Source of the DNA: Pseudomonas sp. B21-040
GTDB lineage: Bacteria; Pseudomonadota; Gammaproteobacteria; Pseudomonadales; Pseudomonadaceae
Direction: 5' to 3'
Length of the DNA: 64,000 nucleotides
NCBI RefSeq assembly: GCF_024748695.1
Contig: NZ_CP087176.1
Span: 3,031,501 to 3,095,500, forward strand
Below, piece after piece: positions 54,007 through 63,473 of the stretch. The notes beneath the pieces are model-generated. The model did no database searches. It saw only the letters and a program-made list of their open reading frames with translations, and was not told the origin of the DNA. The first letter of the stretch is position 1; each line of letters starts with the position of its first letter. The translations under genes were made by a program, and so were the position numbers.

Positions 54007-55704
54007 ATGAAATCGATTGCGCAAAGGTCTTTCCCGACCCCAGCAGGCCTAAAAAAAGGCCTCGCTACGAAGCCGGCAAAAATACTGGCTCTCGCTATTG
54101 CCTCCCTAGGCGCACAAAACGCGGCGATGGCGCTTGACCTGGATCTCGGCAACCCAGACCTGAAGCTGTCTTGGGACAACACCATCAAATACAACACCGC
54201 GTTCCGTGTGGAGGGGCAATCCAAGAAGCTGACTTCGAATCCCAACCTGGACGACGGTGACCGCAATTTCGACAAGGGTCTGATCTCCAATCGGATTGAC
54301 CTCCTGTCGCAAATGGATCTGTCGTACAAGAAGGACTACGGTGTGCGAGTCAGCGGTGCCGCTTGGTACGATGATGTCTACAACCAGGGCAACGACAACG
54401 ACTCCCCGGAAACCAGCAACAATTACTCGAAACGCCATGACCAGTTCGTCACCAAGACCCGCGACTTGCATGGCCGCGATGCTGAGTTTCTTGACTACTT
54501 CGCCTACGGAAGGTGGTCGCCGTTCGATATGGCGACCACTGTACGTTTCGGCAGTCACGCGCTGATCTACGGGGAGAGCTTGTTCTTTGGAAACAATGGC
54601 ATAGCCGGTGGGCAGTCACCGGTCGACGTGGTGAAGCTGCTTTCGGTACCTAACTCACAGTTTCAGGAAATCGTCCGCCCAGTTAACCAAATATCCACGC
54701 AGATCCAGTTGCGCGATAACCTGGCGATCGGCGCCTATTACCAGTTCAAATGGGATGAAACCCGTATCCCGGGAAGTGGCAGCTACTTCTCTTCCGCTGA
54801 TGTGTTTGAAGGCGGCGAACGCTTGCTGTTCGGCCCAGTCGACCCAGCAACTCGGATCGGCCCGGCCCTATTCCGCGGCAAGGACATTACCGCTAAGGAT
54901 TCCGGCCAGTTCGGCGGGCAAGTCCGCTGGAGGCCGGAGGGCTCCGATTTGGAGTTCGGCTTCTACGCGACTCGCTACCACGACAAGACGCCGCAGGTTT
55001 ATTTGACCCCTGGCGAAAATCTGGATCCCACTATCGGCAAAGTCGGCGAATACCGGCTGGTGTATCCCGAGGACATCAAGGCCTACGGGATGAGCGTAAG
55101 CACGCAGGTGGGCGAAGCCAGTGTGGCGGCGGAGTTTTCGATCCGTCGCGACACACCGCTGGTCAGTGACCCGCAGACCGTCTCCCCGGGTTCGAATGCC
55201 GACAACGACAAACATGCGGCCTATGCCGTGGGCAATTCCGCCCATGCGCAAGTGTCCAGCGTCTACATCTTAAATCCGAGTCGTTTCTGGAGCAGTGCTA
55301 CCGCGCTTGGCGAGATCGCCTGGAATCGTCGTACTAGCATCACCAAAAATCCGGACGCGGTGGCCGCAAACTCCTCCCGCGATGCTTGGGCGATGCGTGG
55401 CGTTTTCGAGCCGGCTTGGTATCAGGTTGCGCCCGGCCTGGACCTTTCTGCGCCAGTCGGCATTGGTTTCAGTACCCATGGCAATTCTTCGGTCGTGAAC
55501 TCATTCAACCCTGGTGGCAAGAAAGGAGGAGATCTCAACTTCGGTATCGCAGGCTTGTACCAACAGACCTACAAGTTCGGTGCCAGTTACACCCACTTCT
55601 TCGGCGACAAAGGTAACGCTCTGAACGACGCCAATGAGCTGTCGTTCGACCAGAGCTTTGCCGATCGCGACTTCATTTCGATGTATGTGCAGCGGTCCTT
55701 TTAA
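54007..55704 (+). CDS. DUF1302-family outer-membrane protein
   Basis: Start at MKSIAQRSFP with AGAGG 9 bases upstream. The 565-residue exported protein has a long leader, then a beta-rich barrel-like body (SWDNTIKYNTAFRV, RIDLLSQMDLSYKKDYGVRV) ending FISMYVQRSF with the C-terminal Phe of outer-membrane barrels. DUF1302 proteins are usually encoded beside DUF1329 proteins and RND transporters in clusters for hydrophobic substrates such as steroids, esters and terpenes. It probably helps entry or export across the outer membrane. Confidence 0.9.
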   Translation: MKSIAQRSFPTPAGLKKGLATKPAKILALAIASLGAQNAAMALDLDLGNPDLKLSWDNTIKYNTAFRVEGQSKKLTSNPNLDDGDRNFDKGLISNRIDLLSQMDLSYKKDYGVRVSGAAWYDDVYNQGNDNDSPETSNNYSKRHDQFVTKTRDLHGRDAEFLDYFAYGRWSPFDMATTVRFGSHALIYGESLFFGNNGIAGGQSPVDVVKLLSVPNSQFQEIVRPVNQISTQIQLRDNLAIGAYYQFKWDETRIPGSGSYFSSADVFEGGERLLFGPVDPATRIGPALFRGKDITAKDSGQFGGQVRWRPEGSDLEFGFYATRYHDKTPQVYLTPGENLDPTIGKVGEYRLVYPEDIKAYGMSVSTQVGEASVAAEFSIRRDTPLVSDPQTVSPGSNADNDKHAAYAVGNSAHAQVSSVYILNPSRFWSSATALGEIAWNRRTSITKNPDAVAANSSRDAWAMRGVFEPAWYQVAPGLDLSAPVGIGFSTHGNSSVVNSFNPGGKKGGDLNFGIAGLYQQTYKFGASYTHFFGDKGNALNDANELSFDQSFADRDFISMYVQRSF

Positions 55705-55732
55705 ACATTTGAATTTGATCCAGGAGATGACA

Positions 55733-57100
55733 ATGAACAATTACAAGAGTGTCTCTTACAAGGCCGGCGCAATGTTCGCCGTTCTGTTCGGCCTTGCCAC
55801 CTCCGTGCACGCCGCAGTTACTCCGGAGCAAGCGGCGCGACTCCAGAAAGACCTCACTCCGCTGGGCGGTGAACGCGCGGCAAACAAGGATGGCAGCATT
55901 CCTGCCTGGGATGGCGGCTACACCAAGATTCCAGCCGGCTATAAGTCGGGGCAGCCGCGACCTGATCCCTTCGCCAACGAGAAGCCGCTGTTCACCATCA
56001 CGTCGAAGAACATGGCGGAGCACGCTGACAAATTGTCCGCCGGGGAGAAGGAGCTGTTGACCAAGTACCCGAACACCTACCGCATGGATATCTATCCGAC
56101 TCACCGTACCGCATCGGCGCCGGATTGGCTCTACAAGTTCACCGTTGAAAACGCCACCCGTGCGAAGTCATCCGCCAACGGACAGTCGATCGAAGGTGCT
56201 TATGGTGGCATCCCGTTCCCCATCCCGCAGAGCGGCGCCGAAGTGATGTGGAACCACCTGCTGCGCTGGAAGGGGGATTCCGTCCTGTACCAGGCAGGTA
56301 GTTACGTCGTTTCTGGCGGCAAGCCGGTGCTGGCAAGTGCTACTCGCAACGAGATGAACTATCCCTACAACTTCGAGGACGGCTCGCTGGCGAACTTCAA
56401 TGGCGACTTCTGGCACTACTACATGGTGACCACTGCGCCGTCGTTCAAATCCGGTGAGACCATCCTTATTCGCGAGCCGGTGGATTTCGTCGGCAAGGGC
56501 CGCCAAGCCTGGCAGTACTTGCTAGGGCAGCGCCGTGTGCGGCGAGCTCCGAGCATCGGTTACGACACACCAAACTCGGTGACCTCCGGTGCCGACTTTT
56601 TCGACGAGGTTTCGCTATTCCTGGGTGGGCTTGATCGCTACGACTGGAAACTCGTCGGCAAAAAAGAGATGTACATCCCCTACAACATGAACAACTTCCA
56701 CCTGCAAAAGGTTGACGATGTCCTGGGGCAAAATCACCTGAATCCGCAATTTGTGCGCTGGGAGAAGCATCGGGTCTGGGTGGTCGAGGCGAACCTGGCG
56801 GCCGGACAACGGCATACGGTGCCGAAGAAGGTGTTTTATGTCGACGAGGATACCTGGAATGCCTCGCTGTATGACGGCTGGGATGCTCAAGGCCGTCTGT
56901 GGCGTACGGGTTCCGCTCTGCCAATCCTTGCTTATGACTTCCCTGGTCAACTGCTCAATCCCTTCATGATTACCGACTTCATCAAGGGTTCTTATGAGGC
57001 GACCATCATTAACGAGCAGTCGGTACAGTACGGACGCGTTCCAAAGTGGCCAGAAGACAACTATACGCCTGAAGCCGTAGCCGCGCGGGGTGTGAGGTGA
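55733..57100 (+). CDS. DUF1329-family exported protein
   Basis: Start at MNNYKSVSYKAG with AGGAG 6 bases upstream (the nearer ATG at 55727 is too close). The 455-residue protein has a signal peptide ending SVHAA and a DUF1329 body rich in aromatics and lone strands (MDIYPTHRTASAP, LLGQRRVRRAPSIGYD, WVVEANL). DUF1329 is related to the LolB/outer-membrane lipid-binding fold and is nearly always paired with DUF1302. Overlaps the next gene by 4 bases. Confidence 0.9.
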   Translation: MNNYKSVSYKAGAMFAVLFGLATSVHAAVTPEQAARLQKDLTPLGGERAANKDGSIPAWDGGYTKIPAGYKSGQPRPDPFANEKPLFTITSKNMAEHADKLSAGEKELLTKYPNTYRMDIYPTHRTASAPDWLYKFTVENATRAKSSANGQSIEGAYGGIPFPIPQSGAEVMWNHLLRWKGDSVLYQAGSYVVSGGKPVLASATRNEMNYPYNFEDGSLANFNGDFWHYYMVTTAPSFKSGETILIREPVDFVGKGRQAWQYLLGQRRVRRAPSIGYDTPNSVTSGADFFDEVSLFLGGLDRYDWKLVGKKEMYIPYNMNNFHLQKVDDVLGQNHLNPQFVRWEKHRVWVVEANLAAGQRHTVPKKVFYVDEDTWNASLYDGWDAQGRLWRTGSALPILAYDFPGQLLNPFMITDFIKGSYEATIINEQSVQYGRVPKWPEDNYTPEAVAARGVR

Positions 57101-58185
57101 GTTCAACTCGCCGGGTATCCGGCCTGTTCGCTTGCGTAGTGATCGCATCGTTGCACGGTGTCGATACCTTCGCTGACGACGCCGTGATTGATCCGTTGAA
57201 CCGCGCCTCAATCGTCAGTGCGCGCGCAAGTGTGGCGCTGTTGACGGCGGTAGAGCCGACTGGCGGACACTTGGTTGCGGTCGGCGAGCGGGGCATCATC
57301 CTGCTCTCCAAGGACGATGGGAGGACCTGGGTGCAAGCCCAGGTTCCCACCAGTTTGATGCTCACCAGTGTGCGTTTCGCCAACACAGAAAACGGTTGGG
57401 CGGTCGGACACGGAGGGATCATCTTGGCGACGTCCGATGGTGGCCGCGCCTGGCAAAAGCAGTTGGACGGCATCTCAGCCGCCCAGCTGCTGCTCGAAGC
57501 TGCACGCGCCAATCAAGACGCTGACCCACACCAGCTCGCTTACGCTGAACGCATGGTCAGCGAGGGCGCGGACAAACCGTTCCTCGATCTGCTCGTCCAG
57601 GATGAACGGACTATCACCGTGGTCGGCGCCTTCGGCCTGGCGTTTCGCAGCAATGATGGTGGGCGCAGTTGGCAGCCTTGGAGTTCGCACATTCCTAACG
57701 GCCAGGGCAGCCATCTGTACGCGATCCGGCAAATTGCTCAGACCCAATACATTGCTGGTGAAATGGGCGCAGTGTTTCGCTCAAACGATGGTGGCGAGAG
57801 TTTCACTCGCATCGAGACTCCATACGAAGGCAGTTTTTTCGGCCTCGTCCTGGTTTCTCCAGAGCATATGTTGGTCTACGGCCTGCGTGGCAATGTCTAT
57901 CTCTCCAAAGATGGCGGGGCGAACTGGCAGAAATCCCAGCTCGATACCGAGGAAAGCCTAACCGCGGGTTCAGTGCTGAAGGATGGTTCGATCGTTCTGG
58001 GCAACCAGGCGGGCGGGTTGTATCGCAGCACCGATGGTGGGCTCTCATTCGCTTCTGTTCCCCTCGGCAATCCAGCACCCATCGTCGCCTTGGCAGAGTC
58101 CGCCGGCAACAGCCTGATCCTGGCTGGCGCGCGTGGCACTGTCCGCCTGAGCGAAGCGGCCCTAAATGTAGGTAACAAGCAATGA
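57097..58185 (+). CDS. Ycf48/BNR-type exported propeller protein
   Basis: GTG start (VSSTRRVSGLF) within GTGA overlap with the DUF1329 stop. The 362-residue protein has a signal peptide and repeated SxDxGxxW-type BNR motifs (LSKDDGRTW, TSDGGRAW, SNDGGRSW, SNDGGESF, SKDGGANW, STDGGLSF), forming a beta-propeller like Ycf48/HCF136. In hydrophobic-compound clusters such proteins always accompany DUF1329 and MMPL genes; they may help assemble the transport complex. Biochemical role unproven. Confidence 0.9.
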   Translation: MSSTRRVSGLFACVVIASLHGVDTFADDAVIDPLNRASIVSARASVALLTAVEPTGGHLVAVGERGIILLSKDDGRTWVQAQVPTSLMLTSVRFANTENGWAVGHGGIILATSDGGRAWQKQLDGISAAQLLLEAARANQDADPHQLAYAERMVSEGADKPFLDLLVQDERTITVVGAFGLAFRSNDGGRSWQPWSSHIPNGQGSHLYAIRQIAQTQYIAGEMGAVFRSNDGGESFTRIETPYEGSFFGLVLVSPEHMLVYGLRGNVYLSKDGGANWQKSQLDTEESLTAGSVLKDGSIVLGNQAGGLYRSTDGGLSFASVPLGNPAPIVALAESAGNSLILAGARGTVRLSEAALNVGNKQ

Positions 58186-60608
58186 ACGCAATTCCCTCGA
58201 CCGCTCCGAAGCAGGGTGTCGTCTGCGAACTCAACCAGTTCGACCAGAATTCGGGCTCGTTCGCCGAGCGGCTGTTTTTCAACAACCGTATGGTGGTCGT
58301 CCTGTTGTGCTTGCTTGCAACACTGCTGCTGGGTTATCAGGCGACGAAGCTCGAACTCAATTCCAGTTTCGAGAAGATGATTCCTATTGATCATCCCTAC
58401 ATTGGCAACTATCTAGCCCACAAGGCCGATCTGAGCGGCCAAGGCAACGTATTGCGCATCGCGGTGGAAACTCGCAAGGGCTCAATCTTCGATGCGCATT
58501 ACCTCGAGACGTTGCGCAAGATCAATGACGAAGTGTTCCTTCTGCCCGGTGTCGACCGGGCTTTCATGAAGTCGCTGTGGACACCCAATACGCGCTGGAT
58601 GGCAGTGACCGAGGACGGTCTTGATGGCGGCCCGGTAATCCCGGCCAGCTACGATGGCTCCGGGCGCAGCATTGAGCAGTTGAGCACGAACGTCGAACGT
58701 TCGGGCGAAATCGGCCAGCTAGTGGCGCCGAATTACCAATCGTCGATTATTTTCGTACCCTTGCTGGACAGTGATGCCGATACCGGCAAACCGCTGGACT
58801 ACAAGGCACTGTCAGACCAGCTCGAACAAATACGCGGCAAGTACGCCTCGGACGACCTGAAGATACACATCATCGGTTTCGGCAAACTGGTGGGTGATCT
58901 GATCGATGGGCTGCATCAAGTGTTGGTGTTCTTCGCCTTCGCCATCATCATTTCTGCTGCGGTGCTGTACTGGTACACCCGCTGCATCAGAAGCACCTTG
59001 CTGGTAGTGGTGTGTTCATTGGTGGCGGTGGTCTGGCTGCTAGGGCTATTGCCGACTCTAGGTTACTCCCTCGATCCGTACTCGGTCCTGGTGCCGTTCC
59101 TGGTCTTCGCCATTGGCATGAGTCACGGCGCGCAGAAGATGAACGGCATCATGCAGGACGTCGGCCGCGGTCTGCATCGACTGGTGGCGGCGCGTTATAC
59201 CTTCCGTCGACTGTTCCTTGCCGGCCTCACTGCGCTGGTGGCGGACGCCGTGGGATTCGCTGTGCTGATGTTAATCCGCATCGAGGTGATCCAGAGCCTG
59301 GCAATCGCCGCTAGCATCGGTGTGGCGCTGTTGATCTTCACCAACCTTGTATTGCTTCCGATCCTGTTGTCCTACTGCGGCGTCAGCGAGTCTGCGGCTC
59401 ATCGCAGCCTGCAGGCCGAGCAAAGCGATTCCGAAAGTGGCGACCACCGAAAGCACGTCTTCTGGGATTTTCTCGACCGCTTCACCACGCGTAAGTGGGC
59501 GATACTGGCGCTGGTTGGCGCCACGCTAATCGGCGGCTTGGGCTACCTTGTTAGCCTTAACCTGAAGATTGGTGATCTTGATAGTGGAGCCCCGGAGCTG
59601 CGCGCGGACTCGCGCTACAACCGCGACAATGCTTACATCGTTTCCAACTACGCGGCAAACAGCGACGTTTTGGTGGTCATGGTCACCACGCCCGCCGAGC
59701 AGTGCGCATCCTACGGCACACTGGTCAAGTTGGATGCTCTGGAGTGGCAGTTACAGCAACTGCCTGCGGTAGAGTCGACCAACTCGTTTGCCGCGTTGAC
59801 CCGCCGCACCATGGCCGGGCTCTCGGAAGGCAACATGAAGTGGGGTGAGATCCTCAACAGTCAGGACTCGATCAATGCCGTGACTACCCGCGCCCCGCGG
59901 GAACTGTTCAACCAGCGCTGCGACTTCCTGTCCCTCTATGTCTATCTGAAGGACCACAAGGCGGACAGCCTGGAGCAGGTGGTCGGAGTGGTGGAGACAT
60001 TCGCCAAGGCCAACAACACCTCTGACGTGCACTTCATCTTGGGTGCGGGCAATGCGGGTATTGAGGCGGCCACCAACATTGTGGTGAAGGCTGCCAATCG
60101 GCAGATGCTGTTCCTGGTGTTCGGTGCTGTGACCATCTTATCGTTCATTGCCTTCCGCTCTTGGCGTGCTGTGGTCTGCGCGGTATTGCCGTTGCTTCTT
60201 ACCTCGATTCTCTGTGAAGCGTTGATGGTGGGATTGGGTATCGGTGTGAAAGTCGCCACGTTGCCTGTGATCGCGCTTGGTATCGGCATCGGAGTCGACT
60301 ACGCGCTGTACGTGCTGACGGTAACTCTGGCGGGTTTAAGAGCGGGACATAGTTTGTCGGAGGCCTATTACCGAACGTTGCTGTTCACTGGCAAGGTAGT
60401 CGTACTCACCGGCTTCACCCTGGGAGTCGGTGTGGCAACCTGGGCGCTGTCGCCCATCAAGTTTCAGGCGGATATGGGCATCCTGCTGGCCTTCATGTTC
60501 ATCGGCAATATGCTCGGCGCTCTGATCATCTTGCCTGCGCTCGCCTACCTGCTATTGCGTGATAAGGAACCACAACCTGACCAAGTTTCAGATGGTCACG
60601 CTGTCTAG
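58182..60608 (+). CDS. MMPL/RND-family transporter
   Basis: An 808-residue RND-superfamily pump of the MMPL type with two repeats: a membrane helix and a large periplasmic loop (about 65-250, then 455-640), each followed by a five-helix bundle. The second bundle contains GIGIGVDYALYVLT, a proton-relay region. Overlaps the Ycf48-like gene by 4 bases. With the DUF1302/DUF1329 proteins it likely moves a hydrophobic molecule across the envelope. Confidence 0.92.
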   Translation: MNAIPSTAPKQGVVCELNQFDQNSGSFAERLFFNNRMVVVLLCLLATLLLGYQATKLELNSSFEKMIPIDHPYIGNYLAHKADLSGQGNVLRIAVETRKGSIFDAHYLETLRKINDEVFLLPGVDRAFMKSLWTPNTRWMAVTEDGLDGGPVIPASYDGSGRSIEQLSTNVERSGEIGQLVAPNYQSSIIFVPLLDSDADTGKPLDYKALSDQLEQIRGKYASDDLKIHIIGFGKLVGDLIDGLHQVLVFFAFAIIISAAVLYWYTRCIRSTLLVVVCSLVAVVWLLGLLPTLGYSLDPYSVLVPFLVFAIGMSHGAQKMNGIMQDVGRGLHRLVAARYTFRRLFLAGLTALVADAVGFAVLMLIRIEVIQSLAIAASIGVALLIFTNLVLLPILLSYCGVSESAAHRSLQAEQSDSESGDHRKHVFWDFLDRFTTRKWAILALVGATLIGGLGYLVSLNLKIGDLDSGAPELRADSRYNRDNAYIVSNYAANSDVLVVMVTTPAEQCASYGTLVKLDALEWQLQQLPAVESTNSFAALTRRTMAGLSEGNMKWGEILNSQDSINAVTTRAPRELFNQRCDFLSLYVYLKDHKADSLEQVVGVVETFAKANNTSDVHFILGAGNAGIEAATNIVVKAANRQMLFLVFGAVTILSFIAFRSWRAVVCAVLPLLLTSILCEALMVGLGIGVKVATLPVIALGIGIGVDYALYVLTVTLAGLRAGHSLSEAYYRTLLFTGKVVVLTGFTLGVGVATWALSPIKFQADMGILLAFMFIGNMLGALIILPALAYLLLRDKEPQPDQVSDGHAV

Positions 60609-60708
60609 GTTCCGAACGACGCGCCTAACCCCGCTGATATAAAACCGTCCCGCATTCCGGCGGGCCGGCCCCCTCCAGCTTTGATCCAAGAGTAGAGAAG
60701 GCAATCGC

Positions 60709-63342
60709 ATGGAAATCAACGCACGCTTGCGTGAAGACGTTCATCAGTTGGGCGAACTGCTTGGTCATGCAATTTCCGACCAAATGGGTGGCGCATTTCT
60801 CGACAAGATCGAGCGTGTTCGCAAGGGGGCAAAAACGTCGCGTCAGGGCTCTCAGGAAGGGCACCGGCAACTTGCGGAAACCCTTAGTGAGCTGGATGAC
60901 TCGGAATTGTTGCCAATGACGCGGGCGTTCAACCAATTCCTCAACTTGGCCAATATCGCCGAGCAATGCCACCGGGTGCGCAGACGCCGCCCGGGTGAAG
61001 CCGAGCCTAGCGAGAATCAGGCCTTCTCGGCGTTGCTGGAACGTCTGGGCCTGGCAGGTCATAGTCCCGAGGTGCTGACGGAGGAAATCTCCAAGTTGGA
61101 CATTGAGCTGGTCCTCACCGCTCATCCCACGGAGGTTACCCGACGCACGTTAATCCAAAAGTACGACAGCATCGCAGTCCAATTGGCACGACAGGATCAT
61201 TCCGACCTGCCAGAAGTTGAGCGTCAGGAAATTTCTCGACGCCTGCGGGAAATCATCACCGAGGCTTGGCACACCGACGAAATCCGTCGCCAGCGACCCA
61301 CCCCGGTGGATGAAGCGAAGTGGGGCTTTGCGGTCATAGAAAACTCGTTGTGGCAAGCCTTGCCAAAGTTACTGCGCAGTGTCGACGAGGCGCTTTTTTC
61401 AGCCACCGGTGAGCGTCTACCGCCAACCGCTGCGCCAATCCGTTTTGCCTCCTGGATGGGTGGTGATCGGGACGGCAATCCCAATGTTACCGCAGCGGTC
61501 ACTCGCGAAGTCTTGCTGCTGGCTCGCTGGATGGCCGCTGATCTGCATCTCAAAGATGTCGAGCAACTGACTGCAGAACTGTCCATGCAGGCGGCCTCCG
61601 CCGAATTGCGCGACCGAGTTGGTGATCACCCCGAGCCCTATCGTGCGCTGTTGAAGCAGTTACGCGAGCGCTTGCGAGACACCCGTGAATGGGCGCACTT
61701 GCTGCTGCGCGGGGAACGTAGCGAAGGCCTGCGTGTACTGACGGACAATGCTGAGTTGGTCGAGCCGCTGCTGCTCTGTTATCGCTCGCTGCAAGCGTGT
61801 GGCATGGGTGTGATCGCCGACGGCTTGTTACTGGACTGTCTGCGGCGTGCCAGCAGTTTTGGTCTTTTTTTGGCCCGCTTGGACATTCGCCAGGATGCAA
61901 GGCGTCATGCCTCGGCAATCGATGAAATTACGACAACACTGGGTCTTGGTCGCTACCTTGACTGGAGCGAGGCAGAGCGCCTCGAGTTTCTCTCGCGGGA
62001 GTTGGCCAATCCGCGACCGATCCTGCCTGCGTGCTTCGCGCCCAGCACAGAAGTGGCGGAAGTACTCGATACTTGTCGGGTGATCGCAGAGACCCCGTCT
62101 GCAGGACTTGGCTCCTACGTGATATCGATGGCCGGTCGCGCATCTGACGTATTGGCTGTGCAACTGCTGCTCAAGGAGTGCGGGGTAAGATGGCCGATGC
62201 GCGTCGTCCCGCTGTTCGAGACATTGGATGACCTGGAGAACGCTGGAGCGGTTATCGACGGCTTGCTCGCTCAAAGCGATTACCGAAACCGCTTGGCCGG
62301 TCCGCAGGAAGTGATGATCGGATACTCCGACTCTGCCAAAGACGCCGGTACGTTGGCCGCCGCCTGGGCTCAGTATCGCGCCCAGGAGCGTCTGGTGGAG
62401 GTGTGCCGCAACCATGATGTCGAGCTGGTGCTTTTCCATGGTCGGGGAGGCACTGTCGGGCGTGGCGGCGGACCCGCCCGAGAGGCAATCATTTCGCAAC
62501 CTCCTGGTTCTGTGACTGGCCGCTTTCGGGTTACCGAACAAGGGGAAATGATCCGCTTCAAGTTCGGACAGCCAGATATCGCTCAGCAAAATCTCACGCT
62601 CTATTTGGCCGCAGTTCTTGAGGCGGTGCTGCTGCCTCCAGCTGCTCCACCAGAGATTTGGCGGGAGACCATGCAGAAACTTTCGGCGGACAGCCTGGAG
62701 GAGTACCGTGGAGTGGTGCGAGAACGCCCTGGCTTTGTTGACTACTTCCGTCAGGCTACGCCTGAGCTTGAGCTAGGTCGGCTGCCGTTGGGCAGTCGTC
62801 CCGCTCGCCGCGGAACTGGTGGCATCGAAAGTCTAAGGGCGATTCCCTGGATATTCGCTTGGACGCAGTCTCGCTTAATGTTGCCGGCCTGGCTGGGCTG
62901 GGAGTCCGCTTTAGCGCAGGCCTTGGCGAGAGGGGAGGGGCCGATACTGAAGGAAATGCGTGAGCATTGGCCGTTTTTCCGAACGCGGATTGACATGCTA
63001 GAGATGGTACTGGCCAAAGCCGACGGAGAAATCCAGCGTTTGTACGACGATCGTTTGGTGGATTCGTCCCTAAGGAGTTTGGGCATGGAGTTGCGTACGC
63101 TTCTATCTCGGGCTACGGAAATTGTCGTGGGAATCTTGGATGTCCCCGAACTCATGGCCGCTCATCCCGAGACCCAGGCGTTCATCAACGTTCGCAACGC
63201 ATATTTGGACCCTCTGCATCGGCTACAGATCGAACTGCTAGCACGTTCCCGCAATGCTCATGGAATATCCGACAGCGCGGTGGATCAAGCATTGCTGGTT
63301 AGTGTCGCAGGTATTGCGGCGGGGCTACGCAATACTGCATGA
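60709..63342 (+). CDS. ppc: Phosphoenolpyruvate carboxylase
   Basis: An 877-residue PEP carboxylase (E. coli has 883). Catalytic His H139 lies in [39 protein letters not shown] and the bicarbonate/PEP segment [18 protein letters not shown] are intact. It makes oxaloacetate from PEP and bicarbonate. The last residue is Ala (RNTA), while nearly all PEPCs end with Gly (NTG); this may change control. Placed 100 bases after the MMPL gene with no clear promoter between them, so it is likely co-transcribed and under operator 2. Confidence 0.95.
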   Translation: MEINARLREDVHQLGELLGHAISDQMGGAFLDKIERVRKGAKTSRQGSQEGHRQLAETLSELDDSELLPMTRAFNQFLNLANIAEQCHRVRRRRPGEAEPSENQAFSALLERLGLAGHSPEVLTEEISKLDIELVLTAHPTEVTRRTLIQKYDSIAVQLARQDHSDLPEVERQEISRRLREIITEAWHTDEIRRQRPTPVDEAKWGFAVIENSLWQALPKLLRSVDEALFSATGERLPPTAAPIRFASWMGGDRDGNPNVTAAVTREVLLLARWMAADLHLKDVEQLTAELSMQAASAELRDRVGDHPEPYRALLKQLRERLRDTREWAHLLLRGERSEGLRVLTDNAELVEPLLLCYRSLQACGMGVIADGLLLDCLRRASSFGLFLARLDIRQDARRHASAIDEITTTLGLGRYLDWSEAERLEFLSRELANPRPILPACFAPSTEVAEVLDTCRVIAETPSAGLGSYVISMAGRASDVLAVQLLLKECGVRWPMRVVPLFETLDDLENAGAVIDGLLAQSDYRNRLAGPQEVMIGYSDSAKDAGTLAAAWAQYRAQERLVEVCRNHDVELVLFHGRGGTVGRGGGPAREAIISQPPGSVTGRFRVTEQGEMIRFKFGQPDIAQQNLTLYLAAVLEAVLLPPAAPPEIWRETMQKLSADSLEEYRGVVRERPGFVDYFRQATPELELGRLPLGSRPARRGTGGIESLRAIPWIFAWTQSRLMLPAWLGWESALAQALARGEGPILKEMREHWPFFRTRIDMLEMVLAKADGEIQRLYDDRLVDSSLRSLGMELRTLLSRATEIVVGILDVPELMAAHPETQAFINVRNAYLDPLHRLQIELLARSRNAHGISDSAVDQALLVSVAGIAAGLRNTA

Positions 63343-63363
63343 ACCACATACGAGGAGTATTGG

Positions 63364-63409
63364 TTGACAGTCAGATAGGCAGAACTTAGTATAATTGCTA
63401 TCGTTAGCA
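63364..63409 (+). promoter_or_regulatory. LacI-type operator 3 with its promoter
   Basis: TTGACA (63364-63369), 17 bp, TAGTAT (63387-63392), 3 bp, TGCTATCGTTAGCA (63396-63409). The operator is the exact reverse complement of the plus-strand reading of operator 1. Drives the VOC-family gene, whose ATG is 65 bases away. Confidence 0.88.
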
Positions 63410-63473
63410 CAAAGTAATTAACAACCATCAATCGAAGCTACACCAAAGACAAGAAATGCGTCAGGAGGGTTAT

